Assembly (NCBI GenBank): GCA_014706295.1
Contig: JACSVZ010000005.1
Span: forward strand, 19,260,172 to 19,324,171
Length of the DNA stretch: 64,000 nucleotides
Direction: 5' to 3'
Origin: Lycocorax pyrrhopterus obiensis
Taxonomy: Eukaryota; Chordata; Aves; Passeriformes; Paradisaeidae
Positions 43,098 through 53,545 of this stretch are shown here, piece after piece (position 1 is the stretch's first letter; each line of letters starts with the position of its first letter). Under the pieces are notes generated by a model. It was not told the DNA's origin and searched no databases. It worked only from the letters and a program-made list of their open reading frames with translations. Made by a program: the position numbers and the translations under genes.

Positions 43098-46000
43098 CTG
43101 CTAGGAGAGAACACAATTATAGGACGGCAATAGTAGCTTTGCCTTGGCTGGGTTATCCCACCAAACAGCACAGCCTGTTCCTGCTGCCCCAGTGCTTCCC
43201 TACGCTTGTGGGCCACAGAGGGTGCCTGAAATACCAAAGTGGCAACTGAGGCGTGGTTTTGTTGCATCTTCTCATGTTTCTTGGAGAAACAAGTATCTTA
43301 GCATAAGGCTTGCATGGCTTGTCTCTGCAGTAAGCTTTTTCCCTTGACTCCTTTCTCTGGCAAACAGTCAAGGAGAGATGTGGAGCAAGGACTGGTTGGG
43401 CTAAACACTTCTGGGCTCAGATCCTTGCAGGATGGAATGTGAGCCTCATGGGACTGGCAGGACAGTGCCCACATTTCAGGGCTGAGCTCTGTAATCCAGT
43501 GAGTTTTAAGTAAACTACATCAGAAGGGGTACAAATGTCCCTTTGGGACAATAAAACACCGCTTTTTAGACTTAAGGGTCCCAAACTAAGATATGGGTGG
43601 AAACAGTTCTGGTTAGGGGAGTTTTGAAGGAGGTAAATTTGAGACATGCAAAGGCTGAAGAGCTCAGTTACTAGCTCAGCCTCCATCCAGCACAAGCACG
43701 TGGCTGAGAGTCAGATCACATGTATAATGCTGGGATTGGGCTTGGGTTACCGGACCTGCTTCTGATGTTACCCATCCCTGGACTCCCTGTCTTTGGGGGA
43801 TCACTGTCCTGACCTTCAGCACCCACTGCCCTCAAGCTGCATTTAACCCAACATACCTGTAATAGGATTCTTGCAGCCAGCACACTTCTTGGCAACACAC
43901 TCCTTGTAGCAGTCAACACAGTAAAACTGATCCTCCACAGCTGTGAAGCGCTTCCCACCCAGTTGCTTCTTGCAGTTGGAGCAAATGAAACACTCGGAAT
44001 GCCAAGGCTGTTCCTGGTAAGTGAGGCCTCCAGAAGTGATGGGCTGAGAGAGAAAGAGCAGAGGTGTGGTTTAGAATCAGCAGAGGAGAAGAGAGGTGAC
44101 ACAGGCTTGGGGTGTAGGGTAAGGAAAGCTTTGTCGTGGAGAAGATCTTTACAAAGTTTACAAGAAAATTTAGTTGTGCACTTGAGTCCCTCTTACCTGA
44201 AATCCCACATAACCTGGCACTTTCATAATACTTTCTTTTAACCTGCAGTAACTGAAATTCCACACTAATCAGTTGCAGAAGTTGTAAAACAGCTACTGTT
44301 TCACTTCTTGAGTGTTCAGTACCACTACAGAGCTTAAACTATCCCCAAGGCAAGTGCAAGACTGGTATCACTTGGTTTCTGCAGCGTTGCCATTAGCTAA
44401 CCCAACAACCCCTGCCCAGATCCTGTAGAGCACAGGAACCATCAGCTCTCCCATCATTCCACCAGCTGCTGGCACCAATATCTCAAGGAAAGGACACCAG
44501 CATTGGTACAGCTTCAGCATGGTCTGCCTGCTGGTTCACTCTCCCAGCTCCCAAAAGGCACACGAGGGCTGGTTCTGGCAGCTGCCTCTGCAGAGGGGAA
44601 GGACTTACGTTCTTGCACTTAGCACAGGTCTTGGCAAACTTGTGCTCATGGCAGGAGACACAGTAGAATTCATCACCCTTGGGGAAGAAGCTCCCAGATC
44701 CAATCACTTGCTTGCATTGGCTGCAGGTGAAGCAGTCCTTGTGCCAGACCATCTTCTTGTACTCAACATTCTGGTCTCCTACAACAGACAAAAATAACTT
44801 GTCATGTGGGATTTCAGGCCTGTGGCAAACCCCTCCTCCTGTGCAGTGTAATATCTGTGGGCAAGACCTGTCATTAGCTGTGCCTAAGATTCCACTGGAA
44901 TGCAGACAAGGGATGAGCTGGTAATTTCTGTATCTGGTTTTAGACAGGGCCTGCTAGATTTTCTTAAAATACTTATCAGACCAGCTGCCTGAGCCTTTGA
45001 GGACCTTGATTTACAGAGCAAAGCTTTTTGTAGAAATGGTTTAAGACTGACATTAGGGTTAATTATCCACATGAGGGTTACTGCAAAGCAGCCTTTCAAC
45101 ACTTGAATAAAACAGACAGGTGAGAGCAACAGTCAAAATTTACTGTTCTGAGGTGCTCCAGCCTTCCACTGTGATGCCCAAACCCCTAACTGCAGCCTCT
45201 ACAGCCTGATAAACCACCCCGGTTATGCCCTAGAGCAGAATGTGGCCCTTGGACCCCTGTCACTGGCACAGTACCTGCAATAATGGGCTTGAAGCAGCCC
45301 TTACACCTGGGTGCATCCTCAGCAGCAGTGCAATTGCTGCACCAAACCTTGTTGTTCTCCCGCAGCATGAAGGGCTCGTTGACCAGGGATGTGTAGCACT
45401 TGAAGCAGCGGAAGCAGTTGTCGTGCCAGTAGCGGTTCTTGAAATGCAGCTCCTGGAATGGACAGAAAGGGAGGGAGGGAGTGAGAAGCTTTTCTCTCCC
45501 TCGAGCAGCCCTAAAGCCAAGCTCCTGTCTCATCAGCCTGGGCAGTAAAGGATAGATTTGTTGTTCCTAAGTATGTCTGATTCAGTGGGTAGAGCTACAG
45601 CTCCTCTGCAGTCAGTTAAGGGAAGGATGTTTAACCAAACTCATTGAACACAATCACATTCACTTTGGACTTTGAGGGGGGCAGAAGATGCATCAAACCA
45701 ACAGCTTGGAGATTTGCAGTTCTGCAAGTGTGGGCTTCTCGGGTTCTTACATTCCCTCTAGTTCAGGTGTACATTATTATTCCTATAAACATTTATCTGG
45801 CCCTGAAGGTACATGCTAATAACTTGTAATATCATATTTCTATACTTAAGCAACAAACCAATTTCCAGTTTTCATGGAGATCAACACAGTTTCAACCAGC
45901 ACACTTGCAGATATTTGCAGGTCCTGCAGTTTATGTTTCTTTATGTCTGGCCTGGTATTATGGTGTCTGAACATCAGAGATAGTACTATAAATTAATATA

Positions 46001-46628
46001 AGGAAAAAAACCCAACAGAACCATCTTGCCATCCAACTGCTCTCAATAGATATATATATATTGAAAGAACTCTTGATTTCCATCATGAAGCAATAAGCAT
46101 CTGACAAACCGACAAAAATCAGACCTCAGTGATTTGCCCAGAAGATGAGTTTTGCAGGCCCTGTGCAGGCTGGCTCCCTGCAGTTCTCTCTCCAGGGCAA
46201 TTCAGCATTTGCAGCAGTTCATGTGGCTGAATCCAGACCCTGAAATGAGGCCCTCTGCCAAAGCAGCCGACCATGAGCATTCTCTGTGCACACCCCGGCG
46301 GCGCTCCTTGCCCAAGGAGCACACTGCTGGCAGCCAGAAGACTCACAAAGAACTTGCTCTTTCACAGTAGCTCAGTGCCAAACCAGAGGAAGGCGATCAG
46401 CATCAGCCTCTCCTCATCACCCGCTGAGGTGCTCAGCACTGACCTTGGAGTCGGCCCCGATGGGTTTCTTGCACTCCATGCAGGTGTTGGCGCAGAACTT
46501 CTCGAAGCACTTGACGCAGCAGTGCCGCCCCTCCTTCTGCACGTACTTCTTGCCCTGCAGGGGGTCGCGGCAGTAGTGGCAGTCGAAGCGCTCCGACATC
46601 GTGCCCACGGTGTAGCTGCCAGGCCCTC
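42943..46628 (-). CDS. FHL1: Four and a half LIM domains protein 1, five common coding exons
   Basis: Zinc-binding adaptor of striated muscle in the family's known role: binds sarcomeric, signalling and transcription partners. The five exons join in frame (phases 0,1,0,1), giving 281 aa from the common Met at 46599, against 280 in human. One half-LIM finger is followed by four LIM domains whose WH..C(F)xC cores are all intact ([32 protein letters not shown]). The zinc ligands I checked are present. Convergent to MAP7D3. Exons follow individually. Confidence 0.96.
43857..44043 (-). CDS. FHL1: FHL1 exon 4 (LIM3)
   Basis: Acceptor tctctctcag, 187 nt, donor gtatgt. Encodes [20 protein letters not shown], then [40 protein letters not shown] and IT. 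Leaves in phase 1. Confidence 0.96.
44609..44778 (-). CDS. FHL1: FHL1 exon 3 (LIM2)
   Basis: Acceptor tctgttgtag, 170 nt, strong donor gtaagt. Encodes [20 protein letters not shown], then [20 protein letters not shown] and [17 protein letters not shown]. Very close to human LIM2 ([23 protein letters not shown]). Confidence 0.96.
45275..45452 (-). CDS. FHL1: FHL1 exon 2 (LIM1)
   Basis: Acceptor ctgtccattccag, 178 nt, donor gtactg. Encodes [20 protein letters not shown], then [20 protein letters not shown] and [19 protein letters not shown]. One residue longer than the human counterpart in the segment between NEPF and WCSNC. Leaves in phase 1. Confidence 0.95.
45765..46086 (-). repeat. Unidentified dispersed element, copy B
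   Basis: Reverse-complement counterpart of the element at 32010-32320, lying in the FHL1 intron between exons 1 and 2. Similarity fades just beyond the gatggaaatc end on one side and past the ggccagataaa landmark on the other. Both copies lie in the sense orientation of their host gene. Confidence 0.75.
46444..46628 (-). CDS. FHL1: FHL1 exon 1 (half-LIM and start of LIM1)
   Basis: Acceptor ctcttgcag, 185 nt, donor gtcagt. The common start ATG is at 46599-46597 and encodes [20 protein letters not shown], then [20 protein letters not shown] and [12 protein letters not shown]. The 29 bases before the ATG are open in the same frame and code GPGSYTVGT when joined to the upstream exon. GC-rich compared with surroundings. 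Confidence 0.95.
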
Positions 46629-49600
46629 CTGCAAGAGCACAGTGGGTGAGGGGACAGCACTGAGGCCCTGGAAACTCCAGGGCTCCAGCTTCTTGGGGCT
46701 GTGCAGATCAGTAGGAGGAAGATGGCTCAGGAATGAGCATGTGGTGGTGTTATCACACTCCTCGAGGGTTCCTTGGTAGAGAAAGCAGCTCCAGTCGAGG
46801 AGAGCAGAGTCCCAAACCAGCCTTTCCCCATCCCCTGGTTAAGTGGAAGGATGCTAGATTGCTTTATTTGCATACTGCGAATCGAGCAGGGTTCCTGACA
46901 CCTGATCACTCCCTGAGAGTCCCTTAGTTCATTACTGCAGGCCTCAGTGAGGTCCTGTGTGCAGAAATCATCAACAAACATGAGCAGAGTGGAATTGTTT
47001 CCATGTTTCAGTCTGAACTCGCAGCAAGCTGCAGCCCTCCAAGGCCTTTTGTGCTGGATAGTTGTGCAGCTTCCAGCTGCCTCTTTTCACCAGGCTTTCA
47101 CATATAAAATCATAAGGGGAAAAAAAAACAAAACCAAAAACAAAACCAAGAAAAACTCTGCCTCCATGGAGAGATACTTCGTCAGTTCATGCCAGCAAGT
47201 CTCTGCCAAGGTCTGATGTCCCACCATGGCCAGGGAGCTGTCAGTGGGTGTGGGTGATCTTGACTGGAGGATTTTCTACTTTGGCTCACACTTTCTCCCT
47301 AAACACCCATCTGTTCCTGCACTCCCCGTCTCCTGCTAAGGGCTCCCTCCATCCCATGCACCCTTCTTCAGCAGAAGCCACCAGCACTCCTGTGAGGCAC
47401 CTGTGAGGGCTCCGTCAGGATTCAGAGAATCCTGGAATGGTTTGGGTTTGAAGGAACCTTAAAGATCATCTTGTTCCAACCCCCCTGCTATGGACAGGGG
47501 TGCCAGCCACTAGATCGGGTTGCTCAAAGTCCCATCCAACCTAGCTTGGAACACTTCCAGGGAGGGGGCCTTGGAGTTACAAAAGCCTATGGAGTCCCAC
47601 AGAGACACCTCCATCCCTGCCCCTGCTGCTCGAGCCCCACAGCCCCAGAGCTGCAGAGCTCTGTTTCCCTGCATGGCCAACACCCCAGGACACAGGCTTG
47701 AACTTTCTGCATCATCACCAACCGGATGGGAGATGTGGCTGTGGTCTGGCAACAGGGACTGCCAAGAGGAAATGTCCTGTCTTCCTGGTGGAGCAGCAGC
47801 GTCAGCACAGAGCAAGGAAGTGAGAGGACATGTCAGGCCATACAAATTGCTGCTGCCTCCATCACGTAGCCTCACCTTGCATCACTCCACCCAGCCCTGG
47901 GGGCTACCTTGGAGCCTGTTCCTCACAGAGCTCAGTGTACAACAGTGCTTCTTCCAGACATGCTGCTCCAAGCCCAGCACAATGTGCCTTTATAAACCAA
48001 ACCAGTAGGGGTTTTGGGGTGCAGAGACAGTGTCGCTCCTGGCTGTGCCCTCACAACAAAGGAGGGTCAGTGGGACCTCAGTGGGCTTGCCCTTGGCTGC
48101 AGGATACTCTTGGTCTGCCCTATTGTTATGGCCTGTTCACACAGATTTTTATGGACACTTGCCCACCCCAGTAATTCCAGACTTACCATCAGCTACAGGG
48201 CCCAACCTCACCAGACCATTGCAGCACACCAGGAACAGCCCAACACAGCTGGGTACAAAGCCAGAGGAGCCTGTACGTGAACATTTTGCCATCATAGCAG
48301 AGCACCTGCCTCATCTGGGCCCAGGAAGAGTGGGACTCACACTGTTACCTTGCAGGTTTTAAAATCCAAGAGTCATCACACTGTCTCCTCTTTGTCACCC
48401 TCTCAGTAATATAGGGCCAGAACAAGTTGAAGGATTTATGTTTCAGAAAGCAGGACAGAGAGTCCTAAAGAAAAGTATCACATAGGGAGGCTGCAGCACA
48501 GGTAGAGGCTGTGTTCACACCCTATTCTTTCCCCTAAAACTGACAAAGGCAGGCTGGAGGCCGAGCTGGTAGGAATTGTACTCTGTGGGGGAACCAAGGT
48601 CTGTAAATGCTCCCTTGGCAAGTCCAGGAGAGGTCATGTCCTGCTGACAACTACACCAAGGGCTATGAGGTACCTGTTCAAGCAAATGAAACAGATAAAC
48701 AGCTGGGAAACACGGAAACTATGTGAGCCACCGCCAGCACTGCAGAGCTCTAGCAAGCTGGTGGGTTTCATTTGGAAGAAATGCAGTTGCAGAGTCCAGG
48801 GCAAATGGTATTGAAACCTTCCTGATCTCAGGTTTAGGGTTGTTTTCAACCTGAACACATAATCTTGAAAGTATGGCTCAGGGAGCAACATAATCCCGTG
48901 TTCCCATGTAGCACATCGCGCTAATGTGAGACACATTTATCACAACAGCTCTGGAGCTCCACAGGAAAATTAACACTGGGCCCTGGCAGCCCCCAGACTG
49001 GGCTGTGCATGCAGCTTCTGCCTGCCTCGTGCCATCTCACACACCAGAAAGCCACTCTCATACACAGTCAGGGGCATGAATTTGCTTCCAGCTTTTCCAG
49101 AAGCTTTCTGCCCTCAGTACTATCATTCCTGAATTCCAGGAAAGGCACCTCTGTCCCCTTTCCTGCAGTGAAGGTGCAGTGGTTGCACTGGCGCTGCAAA
49201 TGTGCTGGCTGCTCGTGGACTCTGCTCACCTGAGCCATGTCAAGAGCCCACATCAGCCAGACCATCTCCCACGACCCTCCCAAAGGAGCAGCCCACCCAG
49301 GGTATGGTGCACAAGAGTCCTGAAAGCCACCAGTGTGTGGCAGAGTGGAGCCCGAGGCCAGCAGCAGCTGTGCTGGGACCACCAGATTATTTTCACCAAA
49401 TGGAGCAAACATCTGTAGGCACTTCAGAGCTCAGCTTCATTTAGTATCCTACAGCTGCTCCTCTCAGCAGTCCTGTCCCCTCTCATGGAAGGTAAACACA
49501 GCAGATATTTCTTGTGCTCTGTATAAAAATAAATGTATTTCTAAAGCCTGCTGGCAGCAGGTTGTGGGTTTGTTTATCTCCTGTTCTCCCTCTAGCTGCA

Positions 49601-52600
49601 CCAGGTCCCCACAGCTTAACTTTCCAGAGCTTCCAGGTATATTAACCCTGGCCTGTCTTTACTCTCTGAAAAGTAGGCAAGTTATGAAACTAAAGGCACA
49701 CTGGGTATATGGAAAAGTCATTACTTCCTCGGGGTCCTTATTTACTGCCCTCTGCATCACTTAACATATGTGCAGTGCAGCAGCTGGTGAGCACAGGGTA
49801 GGGATTCATACCAGGGGTACAGCAGTGCTACAGCAACCCAAAACCAGGGTAAGCACTCACCAAACTACTGCTAAAACCCAGAGCACTGAACCTCTGTGCT
49901 TCTTTTCACAGTGCTGTGCTTAGAATGAGAGTGGTACATGCAGATGTTTTAGCTTGGAAGTTACTTGAACACAAGTTTCTGTGGCTGTACCTTTACTTGT
50001 GGCATCTCTGAGGTGACAGCCTGGTCAAGTGTCTCTTGTTTAGCCCCAGGAGAATCACGTACCCTGAGGACATGCATGGATCCAAACCCCATGTCAGCTT
50101 CATACTGAGGCCACAGAATGGGGTTTAGAAAGCAGAGGAAAAGTATGGACAGACTGGAACTATTCTCCCACCCAGGCATGTGCAGAGAATTGTTCTGCTG
50201 GAGAGAAGCAGGTGAAAACAGAGAGCGCAGGCAGCTGGGGAGAGGGGTAAATGCAGAATGTGCCCATCCTTAAATAGCCTAGAGGACCCTCAATAAGAGA
50301 TGAAGAAAAATACTGTTATACATCCAGAAACTAATCCCCCTCTAAGCACGGTGTCCCTGTCCCACCAGCCCTGACAGGGTGTTTTCTAAATGTAGCTCCC
50401 TGATGGATCTGACTACAGCTGGAGGGTGCAAGGCCAGGCCAGTGGCCTTCTCAGGTATCAAGGTATTTGGCACAAAGACCCACTGGAATACAACCCTAAC
50501 ATTTACCTGACCACAGAGGTGCTGATTCGCCACTTGTCCCCTGAAAGCATCTTCTACTTTTCAGAAACAGCACCTCAGTGCTTGGACAAGCACACCTTCC
50601 ATCCTTCAGAAATCTCAAACGCTTGGGCCCCAGGAGCCTCCATGCACCTCAAGTGGTACCAACACCAAGCAGTCACAGGGCTGACTGAGGGTCAGGGCCA
50701 CATCTACACCCTGCAGCATGGCCAGCTTTGGGACGGGAAGGGTACAGACCTAAGAAGAGCGCCCCACAAAAACTACTGCATCCACACAACCCCTGCCTCC
50801 CCCTGGGTTCCTGCCATCACCCTGGGGTGGTTCACCCCAGTTCAGCCATACACCCAAAGCAGCATCACAGTGGTTTGCACAACAAATGGAACCAAAGCAT
50901 TCAGCAAAGGGAGCTGAAGCACAGCTGATAAGCAAAGCACTTAGCACAGGATGTGTGTTAATGTCTCTGGGGAATGTGTTTAAATGTGATAAACCACCAA
51001 GGAAGAACTTGAAGTGTGGTCTCTAAACACGGCCAGAGAAACTGTACATACACTTTACAGATTATTTTGCTGCTTAAGAAAGAAGACGAGGTTGGAGTTG
51101 TTAACCCTCTGCCCTGAACACAGTTGCATATGGAAGAAAAAGAGCAATTGCTTTTTGACTCTCCATTAGTTTTATTTTTTCTCAGCAGACTGAGCACACA
51201 GCCCCACACTGCCAGCACTGGCTACACCTGCCTATTTCAGCTCAGTCCTGGCAGCCCTGGTCTGTCACCTGAGTTACTATTCTCAGCATTCCTCTATGCA
51301 ATGTCGCATGGTTTGCTATAAATACCAGGGAAACCCTTAAAAGAAGGGTCCTGTTAATCCCAAATGCAAAGTGACACTCAGGACTGCACTGGCACAATGC
51401 CCTGGGAAACAAACATTTGCAAGCCCAAGGAAAGAAAGAAAGAAAAGAAATCTCTTGTAGGTCGTTTTTTCTGGGAGGGCTGAAAATACTAGAGCTGTTC
51501 TCTCCCATTGCCAGGCTGGGGCACGTGCGAGTCTCATACTCTATAACTCAAAAATTAGTCTGTTGATAAAATGGAAGCTTCTTTATTTAGAGCAAGAACA
51601 GCTCCAAGTTCCTCAGGCACTTGCCAAAAACATTCCCTAGGGTCCTTTTGCCACCATGTCTGAGCACATCTCAGTCATTACTAAATCTTCACCGTTCCCC
51701 AGGGAAGTAGAGACATGGTATTTATTAAAAAACACTGGCCTAGCCCTGCAAACGCTTCCCCCACGGATTGCTTTGGCACTCAGTGCAGAGCTCAGTGAAG
51801 GCTAACAAGGCACCACTGCCTTGAGTAAGGCTGAGCACTTTAGGCAGAGTTTAAGCAACGAAGTCCAAACCTTTCAAAACTAAACAAACCCTGTTCAGTA
51901 ACTGACTCTGTGGCTGCATTAAGTTTTGTCCTTTGAGATTCCCCTATTATGTTCCCAGCTATGCCGTGATCTGCCCTGCCTCAGCAGCTGGATGTCCTTC
52001 TCACACCCAGGTCCTCCCAGGTGCCAAAATGAGATTTCTTCCTGCTCTGGAGGATTCAGCCCCACGGTACCCCCACAGCTGCCCTGGGGTTACCAGTGGT
52101 CTGCAGGATTGGACACTGTGCTGTGACTTTTTGGTGGCAGCACTCCAACCTCAGCGTCTGCTCAGAACACCCTGCAGCATTTTATATTACAGCATAGCAT
52201 CAAGACTTGGAGTTCTTGCCCCAGGGGACATCCCCTGAAGAAGATGAGAAAGAAAAAAAAGATATAGATGGGAATATAATGGAAGGATGCTACAGCATCA
52301 ATCAGTCTTGTGGGCTGAAGTTAAACATCTTCTTACATCAAATGATACCACAGAAATCAGACTTTACTCACAATGGTGCCCTGCATAACATGTATATGCG
52401 TCCTGTGTACAAGCAAATCCTGAGCAGTTACGTGCTGTGCAAGCAGCCTCATGTGTGTGCCTTATCCTGGGAAGCTGAGCAGGAAGCTGAGCAGCAAACT
52501 GTGCCTTTTCTCCCCAGTTTTGAGGAGGGTCTATGTTCCCAAGTCTCACAAGCACCCCTGGCTCCTGGAGTGCAGCAGCTCAGTTTGATGCCCACAGGAG

Positions 52601-53384
52601 CTGTGCTCCAAACCAACGCCCTCTCCCCAGGCACATCCACCCTTGGGGCTGTGTGTCACCAAGAGATGCAATGCCACTGCCACTGTACTGTGGTGTAGGG
52701 CTGTGAATACACCCTGGACATGCACAAAAACAGCTACTAAGAGTCAGATAGGCTTTCAAAAATCCCAAAGAGCTTCTGGTTTTCTTCAGCTGTAGGGCTA
52801 GAGGAATTAGGCAGGATGGGAAGACACCACAGAGCTGCATACCATGGAGACATGTAAAATATGATCTCAAGATTCCTGTCAGTGTTAATGGAAAAATTAA
52901 CATTTTCCTGTCGCTGGTGAAGGTCAGCCCATCTGAACTAAAAGACAAGCAGAGAAGAGGGAGTAACCACAAACTTCCCACCAGAGCAGAGCAAACCATC
53001 TGGGTTTACACACTGGTCTCCCCTCTGCTCTGGTTTTCTCTGCTCACTGCAGTAAACTTGCAGCAAGGAGGAGCATCATTCTCCATTTTCACCAATTCTT
53101 CCTCAAATAACAGCTGAGCCTCAGCCTTCCCACAGCAGCAGATACAAAAACATTTACCATCCAATGCATTTTACAAAATAAACGAGGCCACCACCACCAC
53201 TCTGCTCCAGCACGAGTCTCCCACACTGGTTATCAGCCCATTTGCCATCAGGAGTTAGAGCTGCAGACTGCTGAGGTTTAAGACTGCATTAAGTTATTTC
53301 TCTGGCACAGGAGCCTGTTAGCAAAACCTGCCTCCCCATTTACCAGGCGTACTCCCACAACACGTGGCAGCACATCCACTTTAC
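46629..53384. other. FHL1 6.8-kb intron between the alternative first exon and the common exon
   Basis: No gene recognised. Holds the CR1 fragment at 47424-47570. Open frames such as 47520-48008 and 50426-50917 (plus) lack domains, splice logic or conservation cues. CpG-poor, so no island promoter is evident. Confidence 0.6.
47424..47570 (-). mobile_element. CR1 LINE, 3' fragment (5' truncated)
   Basis: The plus strand reads tggaatggtttgggtt, aaggaaccttaaagatcatc and gttccaacccccctgc, then tgctcaaagtcccatccaac and ggaacacttccaggga. This is the reverse complement of the classic CR1 3' end. Truncated after about 145 bp, so it is dead. Typical 5' truncation of non-LTR retrotransposons and a strong hint of a bird or other archosaur genome. 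Confidence 0.93.
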
Positions 53385-53406
53385 CTGTGTGCCTGTGGAA
53401 AGCCAT
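53385..53406 (-). CDS. FHL1: FHL1 alternative first coding exon
   Basis: Minus-strand ATG at 53406 encodes MAFHRHT plus one base, then donor gtaaag. Spliced to the exon at 46628 it yields [20 protein letters not shown]. Human FHL1 has a longer isoform beginning MASHRHSGPSSYKVGTMAE (recalled), so both the peptide and the splice position match. The ATG context is caccATGg, a good Kozak match. Confidence 0.85.
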
Positions 53407-53545
53407 GGTGAGCAGCCCGAAGTCACCAGCTGCCTCTCAGGTAATGGAGTTCACAGTCTCTAGGCTGATAAGGAGCTGCCCCATTTGATAACATACATTT
53501 AAACGGAGGCTATTAATATGGACAGGACTCCTACCAGATGTCCAC
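53407..53545 (-). promoter_or_regulatory. FHL1: Candidate alternative FHL1 promoter
   Basis: Directly upstream of the MAFHRHT exon on the minus strand lie two E-boxes (cagctg 53427-53432 and cagatg 53535-53540), two GATA motifs (tgataa 53466-53471 and 53486-53491), a MEF2-like site with one mismatch (ctattaatat 53510-53519) and an AT-rich TATA-like run at 53497-53503. This mix fits a muscle or heart promoter (inference); single motifs occur by chance. Confidence 0.4.

Noticed and set aside
43098..43856. Possible alternative FHL1 exon (as in the mammalian FHL1B isoform) between exons 4 and 5
   Set aside because: No minus-strand segment with matching phase and a basic nuclear-localisation-type peptide was found.
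47520..48008. 162-codon plus-strand open frame
   Set aside because: Starts inside the antisense CR1 fragment; composition is low-complexity and no domain is seen.
49068..49412. 114-codon minus-strand frame upstream of FHL1 exon 1
   Set aside because: Not contiguous with LIM coding sequence and no acceptor or donor in the right phase.
50426..50917. 163-codon plus-strand open frame
   Set aside because: No recognisable domain, lies in the FHL1 intron, has no promoter or splice context; consistent with a chance frame in GC-richer sequence.
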